In this document: piece by piece, positions 15,809 to 24,560 of the stretch | Layout of the letters: each line of letters opens with the position of its first letter | Numbering within the stretch: the stretch's first letter is position 1 | From: Pirellula staleyi DSM 6068 | GTDB taxonomy: Bacteria; Planctomycetota; Planctomycetia; Pirellulales; Pirellulaceae | Reading direction: 5' to 3' | Assembly (NCBI GenBank): GCA_945875845.1 | Contig: CAMCMB010000028.1 | Location: 1-64,000, forward strand | DNA: 64,000 bases | Position numbers and translations under genes: made by a program | The notes under the pieces: generated by a model | Told to the model about the DNA's origin: nothing | The model's input: the letters and a program-made list of their open reading frames with translations, nothing else | The model's database searches: none

Positions 15809-16834
15809 TCAGGACTCCTCGTCCATCGGACCAAAATCAGAATCTCGTTGCGGCAACGAAACGGTCAACTTGGGGAGTCCACACAGCCAGTTCCAACCCA
15901 TTGCAAATAATGGGAACTCGCTATTTAGGAATTCGAGCGGTATAGGCTGAAGCAATTCCGAGAAAAACTCCTGCAAACTAACAATCAAGAGGCCCCCTAC
16001 AATGAGAGATACGACCTCCATTTGAAAACTCCATTCGTACCACGTTCCATTCATTGCAGCCAAGCGTAATAAAATGACCCATGCAACCGCACGCACCGCA
16101 AGCCAAACGAAAATCGAAACAGCTATTGTGACGACCGCCGACAAAAGGTTCCGCCGGCGGACTAGCAAAAAGAAAACTCCGACGGCAATGAAGCTCAACA
16201 CGCTGTCAAGCTCTCCAATACTTGCAAAGCGATTCGCAACCCCATTCACGAAAAAAAGGTTGCTTCCCTCGCGAATGTGGAAAAACTTGGAAACGTCTGC
16301 GAGTCCCGAAGTCAAGTTCGCGGCAAACGATTCAATCAACGTACCCCAACCCATCCGATACACCCATTCGATCCCAGCAGGCAGCATGATCGCTGCACCC
16401 AAGGACAATGCGAATGCCAGACTTTCTCCCTTGATTCGCGCAGCACACCAACCAGCGAAAGCCAAACCGATTGCGACAAGAGGTTGCTTCCAATCCCATT
16501 GCTGATCGCCAAAACGCAGCCCGATCAGAACCAGCGCGAAAATCCAAAGAAGCACCGCCGACGCGATCCGCCATTTGCTTCGATCACCCCGCCAAGCCGC
16601 TTGAGCAATCGCAATGACTAGCCCGGCCCCGATACCGAGAGACAACCCAATTCTATCCGCAGTTGAAAACAAAGTTTGCCACAACCAAGGGGAGAGCAAA
16701 GCCGATCCCGCAATCAATGCAAGCGACACAAGTTCGATCCAACAACTAGCCCAATTGGGCGGACCGCTCCTATTCGCGTCGTCTCGATCATCCATTTCTA
16801 GCGCGATCGCTGAGACTGGTACTGCGCTGGTCAT
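15809..16834 (-). CDS. Exosortase-like polytopic membrane protein without a visible catalytic Cys
   Basis: A 341-residue protein with about eight hydrophobic segments between residues 30 and 290. The segment GVANRFASIGELDSVLSFIA corresponds to the exosortase stretch that normally contains the catalytic Cys (C-S-G-I/L), but here the position reads Ile. The Arg in the following helix pair is retained (WLAVRAVAWVIL). The His of the third motif is not evident in GTWYEWSFQ. Length and topology fit the exosortase U group of planctomycetes, although I cannot exclude another family. Exosortases process surface proteins that carry a C-terminal PEP-CTERM-like tail. It is the first gene of a pair with the TPR protein, divergent from waaA. 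Confidence 0.55.
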   Translation of the reverse strand: MTSAVPVSAIALEMDDRDDANRSGPPNWASCWIELVSLALIAGSALLSPWLWQTLFSTADRIGLSLGIGAGLVIAIAQAAWRGDRSKWRIASAVLLWIFALVLIGLRFGDQQWDWKQPLVAIGLAFAGWCAARIKGESLAFALSLGAAIMLPAGIEWVYRMGWGTLIESFAANLTSGLADVSKFFHIREGSNLFFVNGVANRFASIGELDSVLSFIAVGVFFLLVRRRNLLSAVVTIAVSIFVWLAVRAVAWVILLRLAAMNGTWYEWSFQMEVVSLIVGGLLIVSLQEFFSELLQPIPLEFLNSEFPLFAMGWNWLCGLPKLTVSLPQRDSDFGPMDEES

Positions 16835-16939
16835 GGCGATGATAACGTTTCTTTTTCTTTCATAGGTTATCTTTGGAAAAACAAACTACAACTAATCGGG
16901 AAAATCAGTCTTCAAAATCGACTCCTACCAACTCCAATT

Positions 16940-18274
16940 ATGTCGCGATTGCTGGATTTATTATACTTGTTCCTCCTGTTTTGCGTCAGCCCTTGGATCG
17001 TGTGGCGCAGATTGAGGTTCGGACGTTACCGCAACGGATGGAATGAAAAAATATTTGGACCCACATTCCCATTCCAGCCCCATTCGTCTGTTGTCTGGCT
17101 CCACGCAGTGAGCGTGGGCGAAGTACAAGTGATCCGAACGTTAGTCGAACGACTTGAACACGAACGACCAGACTATCCTCTGGCCATTTCCGTTTCAACG
17201 GATAGTGGAATCGAACTCGCCAAGAGACTCTTCCCAAAACACACCGTTTTCTACGCTCCATTCGATTTTAGCTGGGCCATCCGTCGAGCCATTCAACAAC
17301 TTCAGCCGAAGCTCATCATTCTAGCTGAGCTGGAGTTGTGGCCCAATTGGCTGCTAAATGCCGAACGCGCGAACTGCCCGGTGGCAATTATGAATGGAAG
17401 ACTCAGCCAACGCAGCTTTCAAGGCTACGGTCGTATCCCTTTCCTCGTGCGGAAATGCATGCAAAGTATTGACTGGGTGGGAGCCCAATCCGAAACCTAT
17501 GCGAAACGCTTTGAATTGCTAGGCGTTTCCGCAACCAATATCATGGTAACCGGAAACACCAAGTTCGATGGGGCCTCGGGAAATCGAACGGCCATGGAAG
17601 TTCTTGAACGAAAAACCTTGTTGCGGATTTCAGATACCGATTTGGTCTGGGTCGCAGGAAGCACTCAAGCTCCGGAAGAAGATCTAATACTGAGAACCTT
17701 TGTCGAGTTGAGTCAATCCTTTCCAAACCTAAAACTCATTCTGGTCCCTCGACACCCGGAGAGGTTTTTGGAGGTTGCCAAACTCATTGAGTCGACGAAC
17801 CTTCCAAGCGCGCGCCGCAGCGAAACTCCTGCAAAAGTTCTCGACCCAACGTGGAAGATTTTTCTTGGTGACTCCGTGGGCGAACTTCGTTGGTGGTGGG
17901 GATTGGCCGATATCGGTTTCGTTGGCGGGAGTTTTGGAGATCGAGGCGGTCAAAACATGATCGAACCATGCGCTTATGGTGTCGCGACATGCTTCGGCCC
18001 AAACACGAAGAATTTTGCGGATATTGTAAAGCTCTTGCTCGACGCAGATGCCGCCAAGGAACTACGTGGAGCAAATGAATTGAAGCCTTGGATGGAGAGC
18101 ATGATTGTTGATCCAAAACAAAGACAACGCATGTCCAAGTTAGCAATGGAAACGTGTCAATCTCAACGCGGTGCAAGCCAACGCACCTGGGAGCAAATCG
18201 ATTATTTGCTCCATTCCAAAACGAATCCCTCGTCGGTATCCAAACCGCATGCCAACGCGTTGCATCGCACTTAA
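16940..18274 (+). CDS. waaA: 3-deoxy-D-manno-octulosonic acid (KDO) transferase
   Basis: A 444-residue protein with the KdtA/WaaA architecture. It has an N-terminal hydrophobic anchor (LLYLFLLFCVSPWIVW), then the conserved acceptor-binding motif VVWLHAVSVGEVQ, whose Glu is the proposed catalytic base. The C-terminal GT-B half begins near GNTKFDG and contains WVAGSTQAPEEDLIL and NMIEPCAYG. The enzyme transfers KDO from CMP-KDO to lipid A on the inner face of the cytoplasmic membrane, so the cell should make lipopolysaccharide. The gene is single and divergent from the exosortase-like pair. Length is normal for the family (about 420-440 residues). The last 20 residues are not conserved. Confidence is high for the family. 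Confidence 0.93.
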   Translation: MSRLLDLLYLFLLFCVSPWIVWRRLRFGRYRNGWNEKIFGPTFPFQPHSSVVWLHAVSVGEVQVIRTLVERLEHERPDYPLAISVSTDSGIELAKRLFPKHTVFYAPFDFSWAIRRAIQQLQPKLIILAELELWPNWLLNAERANCPVAIMNGRLSQRSFQGYGRIPFLVRKCMQSIDWVGAQSETYAKRFELLGVSATNIMVTGNTKFDGASGNRTAMEVLERKTLLRISDTDLVWVAGSTQAPEEDLILRTFVELSQSFPNLKLILVPRHPERFLEVAKLIESTNLPSARRSETPAKVLDPTWKIFLGDSVGELRWWWGLADIGFVGGSFGDRGGQNMIEPCAYGVATCFGPNTKNFADIVKLLLDADAAKELRGANELKPWMESMIVDPKQRQRMSKLAMETCQSQRGASQRTWEQIDYLLHSKTNPSSVSKPHANALHRT

Positions 18275-18281
18275 ACCGTAC

Positions 18282-18416
18282 GCTAGCGGGCTGTTGATTG
18301 AGTGAAGTCGTTATTGGGTAAGGGCGGTACGACGGACTTCCTAGTCCGTCAATGGGGAATTCGACGGACTAGGAAATCCGTCGTACCATTAAACCAGCAG
18401 CCCGCTAGCGGGCTGC
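18282..18416. repeat. Nested inverted repeats between convergent waaA and glgC
   Basis: The arms ggtacgacggacttcctagt (18326-18345, extending to 18350) and actaggaaatccgtcgtacc (18368-18387) form a stem of about 25 bp with one mismatch and a short loop. An outer pair, cgctagcgggctgttg (about 18284) and cagcagcccgctagcg (about 18398), encloses it. The unit lies between two convergent genes, so it may act as a bidirectional terminator, but its sequence looks like a dispersed planctomycete palindromic repeat. Confidence 0.7.
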
Positions 18417-18431
18417 GGCTGATGGAGATAG

Positions 18432-19733
18432 TCACATCGTCCAGCCGTCCTTCAACGTCGCATCTTTGGTCACAATCGGAATCCCGTCGCGAATGTAGAC
18501 AGGCTCGAACTGATCCGATTCGTTCGTGCCCAATCGGTTGATCACTTGAACGTGGCGACCTATTCGGCAATTCTTGTCGAGGATTGCACCTTCGATCAAC
18601 GAACCTGCTCCAATTCCGACTGGCACTTCGTTGTTGGCTGCCAGGGTTGCAAGCGCAGAATCGGCTTCAATGTAGTCCGCGCCCATGATGATGCTGTTCT
18701 TGATCGTCACTCCTTCTCCAATAACGCAGCGAAGCCCGATAACGCTGTTCTCGATCCGAGCGCCCTTGCCGATGCGACACCCGTCTGCGATCAACGAACT
18801 CGAAATCGATGCGCCCTCCACCACGCTTGGTGGCAAAAATCTAGCCCGCGAGTAGACCGGTCGATCGGCGGAGAACAAATCGAAAGGCGGGTTGTTTTTC
18901 GTCAGTGACAAGTTGGCGTTGTAGAATGCGCGAATCGTTCCGATATCTTCCCAATATTCATCGAACAAATGGACTTGGACTTTCCGCGATCGGATCGCAG
19001 CTGGGAATACTTCTTTGCCGAAGTCGCTGTAGTTGGTTTTGTTGAGGACATCGAAAAGCAACTGCTTGTTGAAAATATACAAACCCATGCTTGCCAAGCA
19101 ATCACGGCCTTGAGACGGAATGCCGCGTGCATCGATCCAAGCTGGACTCGTCGTTACCATGTCGATCTCTTCCTCGGTCTTCGGTTTTTCGAGGAAACCG
19201 GTCACGCGTCCTGTGTCATCGCATCGCATAATCCCCAAGGCGTGAGCTTCGGAGCGAGCAACCGGGATCGCTGCAATCGTGACGTCGGCATTGGATTTGA
19301 TATGGGTGTCCAGCATGTGGCCATAGTCCATATGGTACAATTGATCACCGCTCAAAATCAGAACGTATTTGCAATCGTTTTCATCGAAATAGCGAAGGTT
19401 TTTTCGAACGGCATCTGCGGTTCCTTCATACCATTCGGTGCCTCCCTCCATCGTTTGCTGAGCCGCCAGCAACTCGACGAACCCCCCACTAAAGTTATCA
19501 AAACGATAGGTTTGTCGAATGTGCTGGTGGAGAGAGACACTCAGGAATTGTGTGACGACGTAGATTCGATTGACACCGCTATGAATGCAATTGCTGATCG
19601 GAATGTCGATCAGCCGGTATTTCCCGGCCAACGGGACAGCGGGTTTCGCGCGGATCTTGGTCAGCGGGAATAGCCGAGTACCTCGACCACCGCCTAGAAT
19701 CAACGAAATCACTTGACGCATATCATTGAGCAT
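18432..19733 (-). CDS. glgC: Glucose-1-phosphate adenylyltransferase (ADP-glucose pyrophosphorylase)
   Basis: ATG 19733 was chosen, with AAAGG about 12 bases upstream; a TTG at 19754 would add 7 residues. The product has 433 residues. The nucleotidyltransferase core starts ISLILGGGRGTRLFPLT with the ATP-binding glycines, followed by IRAKPAVPLAGKYRLIDIPI, a conserved GlgC segment. The sugar-phosphate region contains LSGDQLYHMDYG. The C-terminal part is a left-handed beta-helix with hexapeptide repeats (ENSVIGLRCVIGEGVTIKNS), which is the regulatory and oligomerisation domain. The enzyme makes ADP-glucose, the glycogen precursor. There are no glycogen neighbours in the window, so this gene stands alone. 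Length is normal. Confidence 0.95.
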   Translation of the reverse strand: MLNDMRQVISLILGGGRGTRLFPLTKIRAKPAVPLAGKYRLIDIPISNCIHSGVNRIYVVTQFLSVSLHQHIRQTYRFDNFSGGFVELLAAQQTMEGGTEWYEGTADAVRKNLRYFDENDCKYVLILSGDQLYHMDYGHMLDTHIKSNADVTIAAIPVARSEAHALGIMRCDDTGRVTGFLEKPKTEEEIDMVTTSPAWIDARGIPSQGRDCLASMGLYIFNKQLLFDVLNKTNYSDFGKEVFPAAIRSRKVQVHLFDEYWEDIGTIRAFYNANLSLTKNNPPFDLFSADRPVYSRARFLPPSVVEGASISSSLIADGCRIGKGARIENSVIGLRCVIGEGVTIKNSIIMGADYIEADSALATLAANNEVPVGIGAGSLIEGAILDKNCRIGRHVQVINRLGTNESDQFEPVYIRDGIPIVTKDATLKDGWTM

Positions 19734-19843
19734 CGAAAACACGCAACCTTTCAACCAAAATACGCATGGGAGGGATTACAAAGTCTCCCTAGAATACTCG
19801 AAACCGTAAAAGACGGACAGTTTACCTTAGATAAGAGCCTGCA

Positions 19844-21016
19844 ATGAACGGACGCCTATTCGAGAAGACCTTGCAATTGACCAAGGATTTGGTCGCTTAC
19901 CCGTCAGTCAGCCATGAAAGCAATGAGTTGGTCAGCCAATTCGTTGCCAATCAATTATCGGCTCAGAATTTCGAAATCGAATGGCACCGCTATGTCGACG
20001 AAAAAGGCAAAAACAAAGTGAGCGTCGTAGCAAAGCGAGGGGGAGGGCGAGGTGGCGTCGCGTATTTGGCCCATACGGACGTTGTACCCGCAGACGACTG
20101 GTCGTTCGATCTCAGCGGTCCCTTTGAACCCAAAGAACATGGCTCACGGCTTTACGGTCGCGGTTCGTGTGACATGAAAGGTTCGTTGGCCTGTGCAATC
20201 GTGGCTGCGAGCCAGATCGATTGCGAGCAACAATCAGGACCCATCTATTTCGTCGTGACGAGCGATGAAGAGATCGGCATGTTTGGTGCGAAACAAGTCA
20301 ATTCGGAATCGACTTATTTTCAAGAAATGGTGGATTCCGGGACCGTCGGAATCGTGGGGGAACCTACTTGCCTCAGCGTCGTTCACGCGCACAAAGGTGG
20401 GCAACGCTTGGCGGTCAGGTCGCGCGGGCGCAGCGCTCATACGAGCACCAACGAAGGGATCAACGCAAACTATCAACTCATCCCTGCCCTTCCAGAGTTG
20501 ATGGCGATCCGGCAAGAAAGCGAAACCAATCCGATCTATCGAAACAGCATGTTTGATCCACCCACGCTGTCATGGAACATGACCATCACCAATGAACCAG
20601 AAGCCGTCAACGTCACTCCATCGTTAGCTCAGGTAAACATCTTCTTCCGGGCCATGCCAAACGTAAATCATCAGCCATTGCTCGAAGCTACCCGGAAGCT
20701 ATGCACCCGATACGCGCTGGAATTCGACTTAAAGGATAGCGTTGATCCATGGCAAGTTGCGAGCGATGGCCCGTGGATTCAAAACATGCTTCGAATTGTA
20801 GGGCAGGCTGAATCTCACAGCGTCTGCTTTGCCACCGATGCCGGCATCCTGCAACGCCTGGAGAGGCTATTGATTTGTGGGCCTGGCGATATTCAACAAG
20901 CCCATCGAAGCGATGAATGGATCAGCTTCGAACAACTCGACCGAGGTGTCGATGCCTATCGTCGCGCATTCGAGTTTTGGGCTACGCCCTTGGGGGGGAA
21001 GCCACAGGGAGGGTGA
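19844..21016 (+). CDS. M20 family metallopeptidase (ArgE/DapE-like deacetylase)
   Basis: A 390-residue protein with the M20 zinc enzyme motifs in order: AHTDVVPAD (first His and Asp), GRGSCDMKG (bridging Asp), TSDEEIG (catalytic Glu plus Zn Glu), GEPT, and near the end GPGDIQQAHRSDEWI, whose His is the last zinc ligand. The middle of the protein (about residues 180-295) is the dimerisation lid with GRSAHTSTNEGINA. The terminal motif with IQQAH and DEWI resembles acetylornithine deacetylase (ArgE), which releases ornithine from N-acetylornithine. DapE and other M20 enzymes share the other motifs, so the substrate is not certain. The last nine residues lie within a palindromic repeat, so the natural end may have been extended by repeat sequence. 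Confidence 0.85.
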   Translation: MNGRLFEKTLQLTKDLVAYPSVSHESNELVSQFVANQLSAQNFEIEWHRYVDEKGKNKVSVVAKRGGGRGGVAYLAHTDVVPADDWSFDLSGPFEPKEHGSRLYGRGSCDMKGSLACAIVAASQIDCEQQSGPIYFVVTSDEEIGMFGAKQVNSESTYFQEMVDSGTVGIVGEPTCLSVVHAHKGGQRLAVRSRGRSAHTSTNEGINANYQLIPALPELMAIRQESETNPIYRNSMFDPPTLSWNMTITNEPEAVNVTPSLAQVNIFFRAMPNVNHQPLLEATRKLCTRYALEFDLKDSVDPWQVASDGPWIQNMLRIVGQAESHSVCFATDAGILQRLERLLICGPGDIQQAHRSDEWISFEQLDRGVDAYRRAFEFWATPLGGKPQGG

Positions 21017-21067
21017 GGCTCCTGCCGAACCATTGCGTAAATAGCTCGGCAGGAGCCTCGCTCTCCC
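21008..21067. repeat. Inverted repeat at the end of the M20 gene
   Basis: The arms gggagggtgaggctcctgcc (21008-21027) and ggcaggagcctcgctctccc (21048-21067) are nearly complementary, with a loop of about 20 bases. The first arm covers the last codons and the stop of the M20 gene. It could act as a terminator, though no T-run follows; more likely it is a dispersed planctomycete palindrome. Confidence 0.7.
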
Positions 21068-21205
21068 ATTGATTTTCAATCCATGAGAAACAGCAAAGAT
21101 GTTTTCAGTGCCTCCCCGGCAAATCACGAGTACAATGGCTCCTCGAAACGATTCACCCTGATGCGATGCTTTGACGCAAAACAATTGAACTAGCTGTGAA
21201 AAGCG

Positions 21206-23014
21206 ATGACTCCAAAGCCGATCCCGCCTGAACTCATTCCTCCATTACTGAATTCAGTCGGTCTAACAACGCTTCGAATGGATGCAAATCAACAGCCCCC
21301 GCGTTGGAAAAAACGAGCGCTAGCGATCGGTGTTGGGGTTTCGTTGCTCACCGCTCTTTTTTGGGAAACTTCGCCCCGGACTCAACTGTCTCGATCGACC
21401 GAGTCGATCTCGGGCGTTCTGGATCCAGCTATCCAATCGGTAGCACGACAAATTGATGCGGCCATCGATTCCGAAATTGAAAAGCAGCATTTGGTAAAAG
21501 CGCAGCCAGCGGACTGGCGCACCGTCGCACGACGCATCAGTTTGGCCATGATCGGCAACGGTCTATCTCTAGAGGAATTGCGAGTGCTCGAGCAAATCCC
21601 CGAGCCTCAACGCTTGATCTGGTGGACGGAATATTTGTTGCAAGACCGCCGCTGGGCAGACTATTTGGCAGAACGCTGGACCCGGGCAACCGTGGGAACC
21701 AATCAAGGTCCTTTTTTGATTTTCCGAAGACGCAAATACGTCGATTGGTTGGCGGATCAATTCGAAAAGGGGTCTCCCTACGATGTTATCGCTCGTCAGC
21801 TTCTCGAAGCACAAGGTTCCTGGACCGATGCGCCCCAGGTGAATTTCTTGACCGCAACCATGGACGATGCGGACAATAAAAAGCCGGACGCCATCCGATT
21901 AGCTGGCCGCACTTCGCGTGCATTCTTGGCTCAACGCATCGATTGTTTGCAATGCCATCAAGACTACTTGGGCAAGGTAAGTTTCAGCGAAAATTCGATG
22001 GAAACCGGGAACGAACAAGCCCCATCCGCAGAAGCTCCTAGCTCGCGGATGGGAGAACAAGCGGACTTCCATCAATTGGCAGCTTTCTTCGCCGGTATCA
22101 GGCTGGAGAACCCGTTCGTTGGGCTTCGCAATTCGACTCCGGAATATCGCGTCAAGTATTTGAACGAGGAGACGGAGACTGCGGTGGTACCATCGGTCCC
22201 GTATCGTCGCGACCTATTGCCGGAAACGGGGGACGCGAGACATCGCTTGGCGGTTTGGGTGACCCACCCCGAAAACAAAGCTTTCGCACGAGCAACCGTC
22301 AATCGGATGTGGGCCGTCCTGTTCGGGAAACCGTTGGTAGAACCTATCGATAGCATCCCTCTCTCGGGTCCCTTTCCGCCCGGCCTTGAACGCTTAGCCG
22401 ATGACTTTGCTGCCAATGGCTACAACTTGAAACGACTCATCCGAACAATTATCTGCACCGAAGTGTATCAACGCGACTCGCGAATCGACCAAGCATCCCC
22501 CGATGGGGAAATGGAACTCGACGAACGCTATGAGCAGCACTGGGCGATCTTTCCGTTGACACAGCTCCGCCCCGAACAAGTTGCGGCTTCGATCCATCAA
22601 GCATCGAGGGTCAAAGCCATCGACGAAAACAGTTCCATCCTTTCCCAGATCGAATTGTTCACGGGCGTCAACGACTTTACCAAGGCATATGGCGACCGAG
22701 GTGACGACGAATTCAACCCGCAGTCCGTAACGATTCCCCAGCGATTGTTGGTCATGAACGGTTCGTTTGTCAGCGAACGAATCAAGCATAATCCCGTCTT
22801 GAATGCTTCAACACGCATCGCCGAATTGACATCCGATGACCGAACCGCCATCGAAACGGCATTCCTGTCGGTGTTGAATCGACTTCCCAGCGAGTTGGAG
22901 CTCCGTGTTTTCGGCGAGCGACTTAGTCATTCGCGAGGGCTGACAAGGTCGGCCGAAATGAGCAGTGTTTTTTGGTCACTCATGAACAGCACGGAATTTC
23001 AATGGAACCACTAA
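21206..23014 (+). CDS. DUF1549/DUF1553 domain protein
   Basis: A 602-residue protein. A single hydrophobic segment lies at about residues 35-50 (ALAIGVGVSLLTALFW), so it is probably anchored and exported. DUF1549 covers roughly residues 70-300, with VARRISLAMIGNGLSLEELR and RRWADYLAERWTRA. Within it, AQRIDCLQCHQDYLG has a CxxCH motif of the kind used for haem c attachment. DUF1553 occupies the C-terminal half (from HRLAVWVTHPENKAFARATV). Most planctomycete members are longer and carry an N-terminal cytochrome module, which is missing here. It overlaps the following DUF1501 gene, the classic planctomycete pair, and these pairs are suspected to be secreted enzymes acting on polysaccharides, but no activity is established. 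Confidence 0.9.
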   Translation: MTPKPIPPELIPPLLNSVGLTTLRMDANQQPPRWKKRALAIGVGVSLLTALFWETSPRTQLSRSTESISGVLDPAIQSVARQIDAAIDSEIEKQHLVKAQPADWRTVARRISLAMIGNGLSLEELRVLEQIPEPQRLIWWTEYLLQDRRWADYLAERWTRATVGTNQGPFLIFRRRKYVDWLADQFEKGSPYDVIARQLLEAQGSWTDAPQVNFLTATMDDADNKKPDAIRLAGRTSRAFLAQRIDCLQCHQDYLGKVSFSENSMETGNEQAPSAEAPSSRMGEQADFHQLAAFFAGIRLENPFVGLRNSTPEYRVKYLNEETETAVVPSVPYRRDLLPETGDARHRLAVWVTHPENKAFARATVNRMWAVLFGKPLVEPIDSIPLSGPFPPGLERLADDFAANGYNLKRLIRTIICTEVYQRDSRIDQASPDGEMELDERYEQHWAIFPLTQLRPEQVAASIHQASRVKAIDENSSILSQIELFTGVNDFTKAYGDRGDDEFNPQSVTIPQRLLVMNGSFVSERIKHNPVLNASTRIAELTSDDRTAIETAFLSVLNRLPSELELRVFGERLSHSRGLTRSAEMSSVFWSLMNSTEFQWNH

Positions 23015-24366
23015 ATTCAGTCGGAATGTCCGCTGCATTAGAAAACTTCGGGTGCGACTCCTGGCGAGAGTTTCATCGCAGACGTTTTCTGAACGGGGCT
23101 GCAACGCTGGCTGGTGGGCTTTTCAGCCAAGGCATGTTGACGCGTGTGGCGGAGCGACTTGCCTTGGCCGCCGAATCGAAACAGTCGGATCCTTCCACTG
23201 CCACGAGCCTGATCGTTCTTTGGATGCAAGGTGGGCCAAGTCAGCTGGAAACGTTTGATCCGCATGCTGGTTCGATGATTGGTGGCGAGACCAAAGCCAT
23301 CCGTACCTCGGTAGCAGGTTTACAAATTGCGAGTTCGTTGCCTCGGACAGCCGAAATCATGCATCAAGCTACGCTCATTCGATCGATGATTTCTCGCGAA
23401 GGGGACCACGAGCGAGCGACGTACAACATGAAGACGGGTTGGCGGCCCGACCCAACACTGATCCATCCCTCCATCGGGGCGGTGATCTGTCATCAGTCGG
23501 AAAACAATATCGAAATCCCGCGACATGTCTCGATTCTTAGCGACCAATGGCCATCGCGAGGCGGCTATATGGGAAGCGATCTCGATGCATTCAAGATTGG
23601 AGATCCAAAAAATCCGCTCCCCAACTTAAAGAGTTACACCGATCCAAAGGTCTTTCAAAAGCGAGTTCGCGATCTTCACGAAGTGCTTGAGAAAGAGTTT
23701 CGGCGTGGACGGATTCGCGATCTCGACAAAACCAAAACGCTGCATGAGTCCTCGACGTCACGCGCCACAACGATGATGGCAAGCGAGCAGATCCAGGCTT
23801 TTGATATCGCACGAGAGCCGTCGAAGATTGTGTCCTCGTTTGGGGATACGCCTTTTGGACGAGGGTGTTTGGCCGCGGTCCGATTGATCGAAAACGGTGT
23901 TCGATGTGTCGAAGTGGAATTGTCCGGCTGGGATTCGCATGTCGAAAACCATACCCTGCAAAGCAATCGCTGTGCGATCTTGGATGCAGCCCTACACGCC
24001 CTCATCGAGCAGTTAGACGAACGCAACCTTCTCGACCGAACGATTGTGATGTGCGGTGGCGAATTTGGCAGAACTCCGCGAATCAACGTTGCCGGTGGCC
24101 GCGACCATTGGCCAACCGGCTTTAGTACTCTTCTGGCAGGCGGTCCATTTCGCCGAGGTCATGTTCATGGGCAAACCACACACGAGCTTCTCGAAAACGG
24201 CAAAGACCCTCTCACTGGCGTGCAAGATGCGGTTCGAGTGGAGGAGTTGCATGCGACGTTGTTGCACGCCTTTGGAATCGATTTTACCAAAGAGCTTCAA
24301 ACTCCAATCGGTAGACCGTTGGTGCTCAGCCAAGGGAAAGTGATTAGCACGCTTCTTGCGACCTAA
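23002..24366 (+). CDS. DUF1501 domain protein with twin-arginine signal
   Basis: ATG 23002 overlaps the end of the DUF1549/DUF1553 gene by 13 bases and gives 454 residues; ATG 22972 is also in frame but would enlarge the overlap. The N-terminus has a Tat-type signal (FHRRRFLNGAATLAGGLFSQ). The DUF1501 body contains LIVLWMQGGPSQLETFDPHA, MISREGDHERATYNMKTG and near the end MCGGEFGRTPRINVAGGRDH. The pattern of metal-binding-type His and Asp residues is related to the alkaline phosphatase/sulfatase fold. Such proteins are very often encoded next to DUF1549/DUF1553 partners in planctomycetes, and the two are probably exported and used together. Substrate unknown. Confidence 0.92.
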   Translation: MEPLNSVGMSAALENFGCDSWREFHRRRFLNGAATLAGGLFSQGMLTRVAERLALAAESKQSDPSTATSLIVLWMQGGPSQLETFDPHAGSMIGGETKAIRTSVAGLQIASSLPRTAEIMHQATLIRSMISREGDHERATYNMKTGWRPDPTLIHPSIGAVICHQSENNIEIPRHVSILSDQWPSRGGYMGSDLDAFKIGDPKNPLPNLKSYTDPKVFQKRVRDLHEVLEKEFRRGRIRDLDKTKTLHESSTSRATTMMASEQIQAFDIAREPSKIVSSFGDTPFGRGCLAAVRLIENGVRCVEVELSGWDSHVENHTLQSNRCAILDAALHALIEQLDERNLLDRTIVMCGGEFGRTPRINVAGGRDHWPTGFSTLLAGGPFRRGHVHGQTTHELLENGKDPLTGVQDAVRVEELHATLLHAFGIDFTKELQTPIGRPLVLSQGKVISTLLAT

Positions 24367-24560
24367 TTAGAACCTGGACTGTGCCTGCAAGACATTGGTC
24401 TTTGAACACTAATCGAACGCTAATCGAACGCTCATCTAAAAACGTGCAGGAACGGAAATGAGTATGGGCAGGAAAAAATAGGTTAAGAAAGTCTTTTAAA
24501 AATATTCTGGTATTGCTGTTTGTCGCACAGCCGGGCGAGACCTGGGCCGCAGTGCACGCG

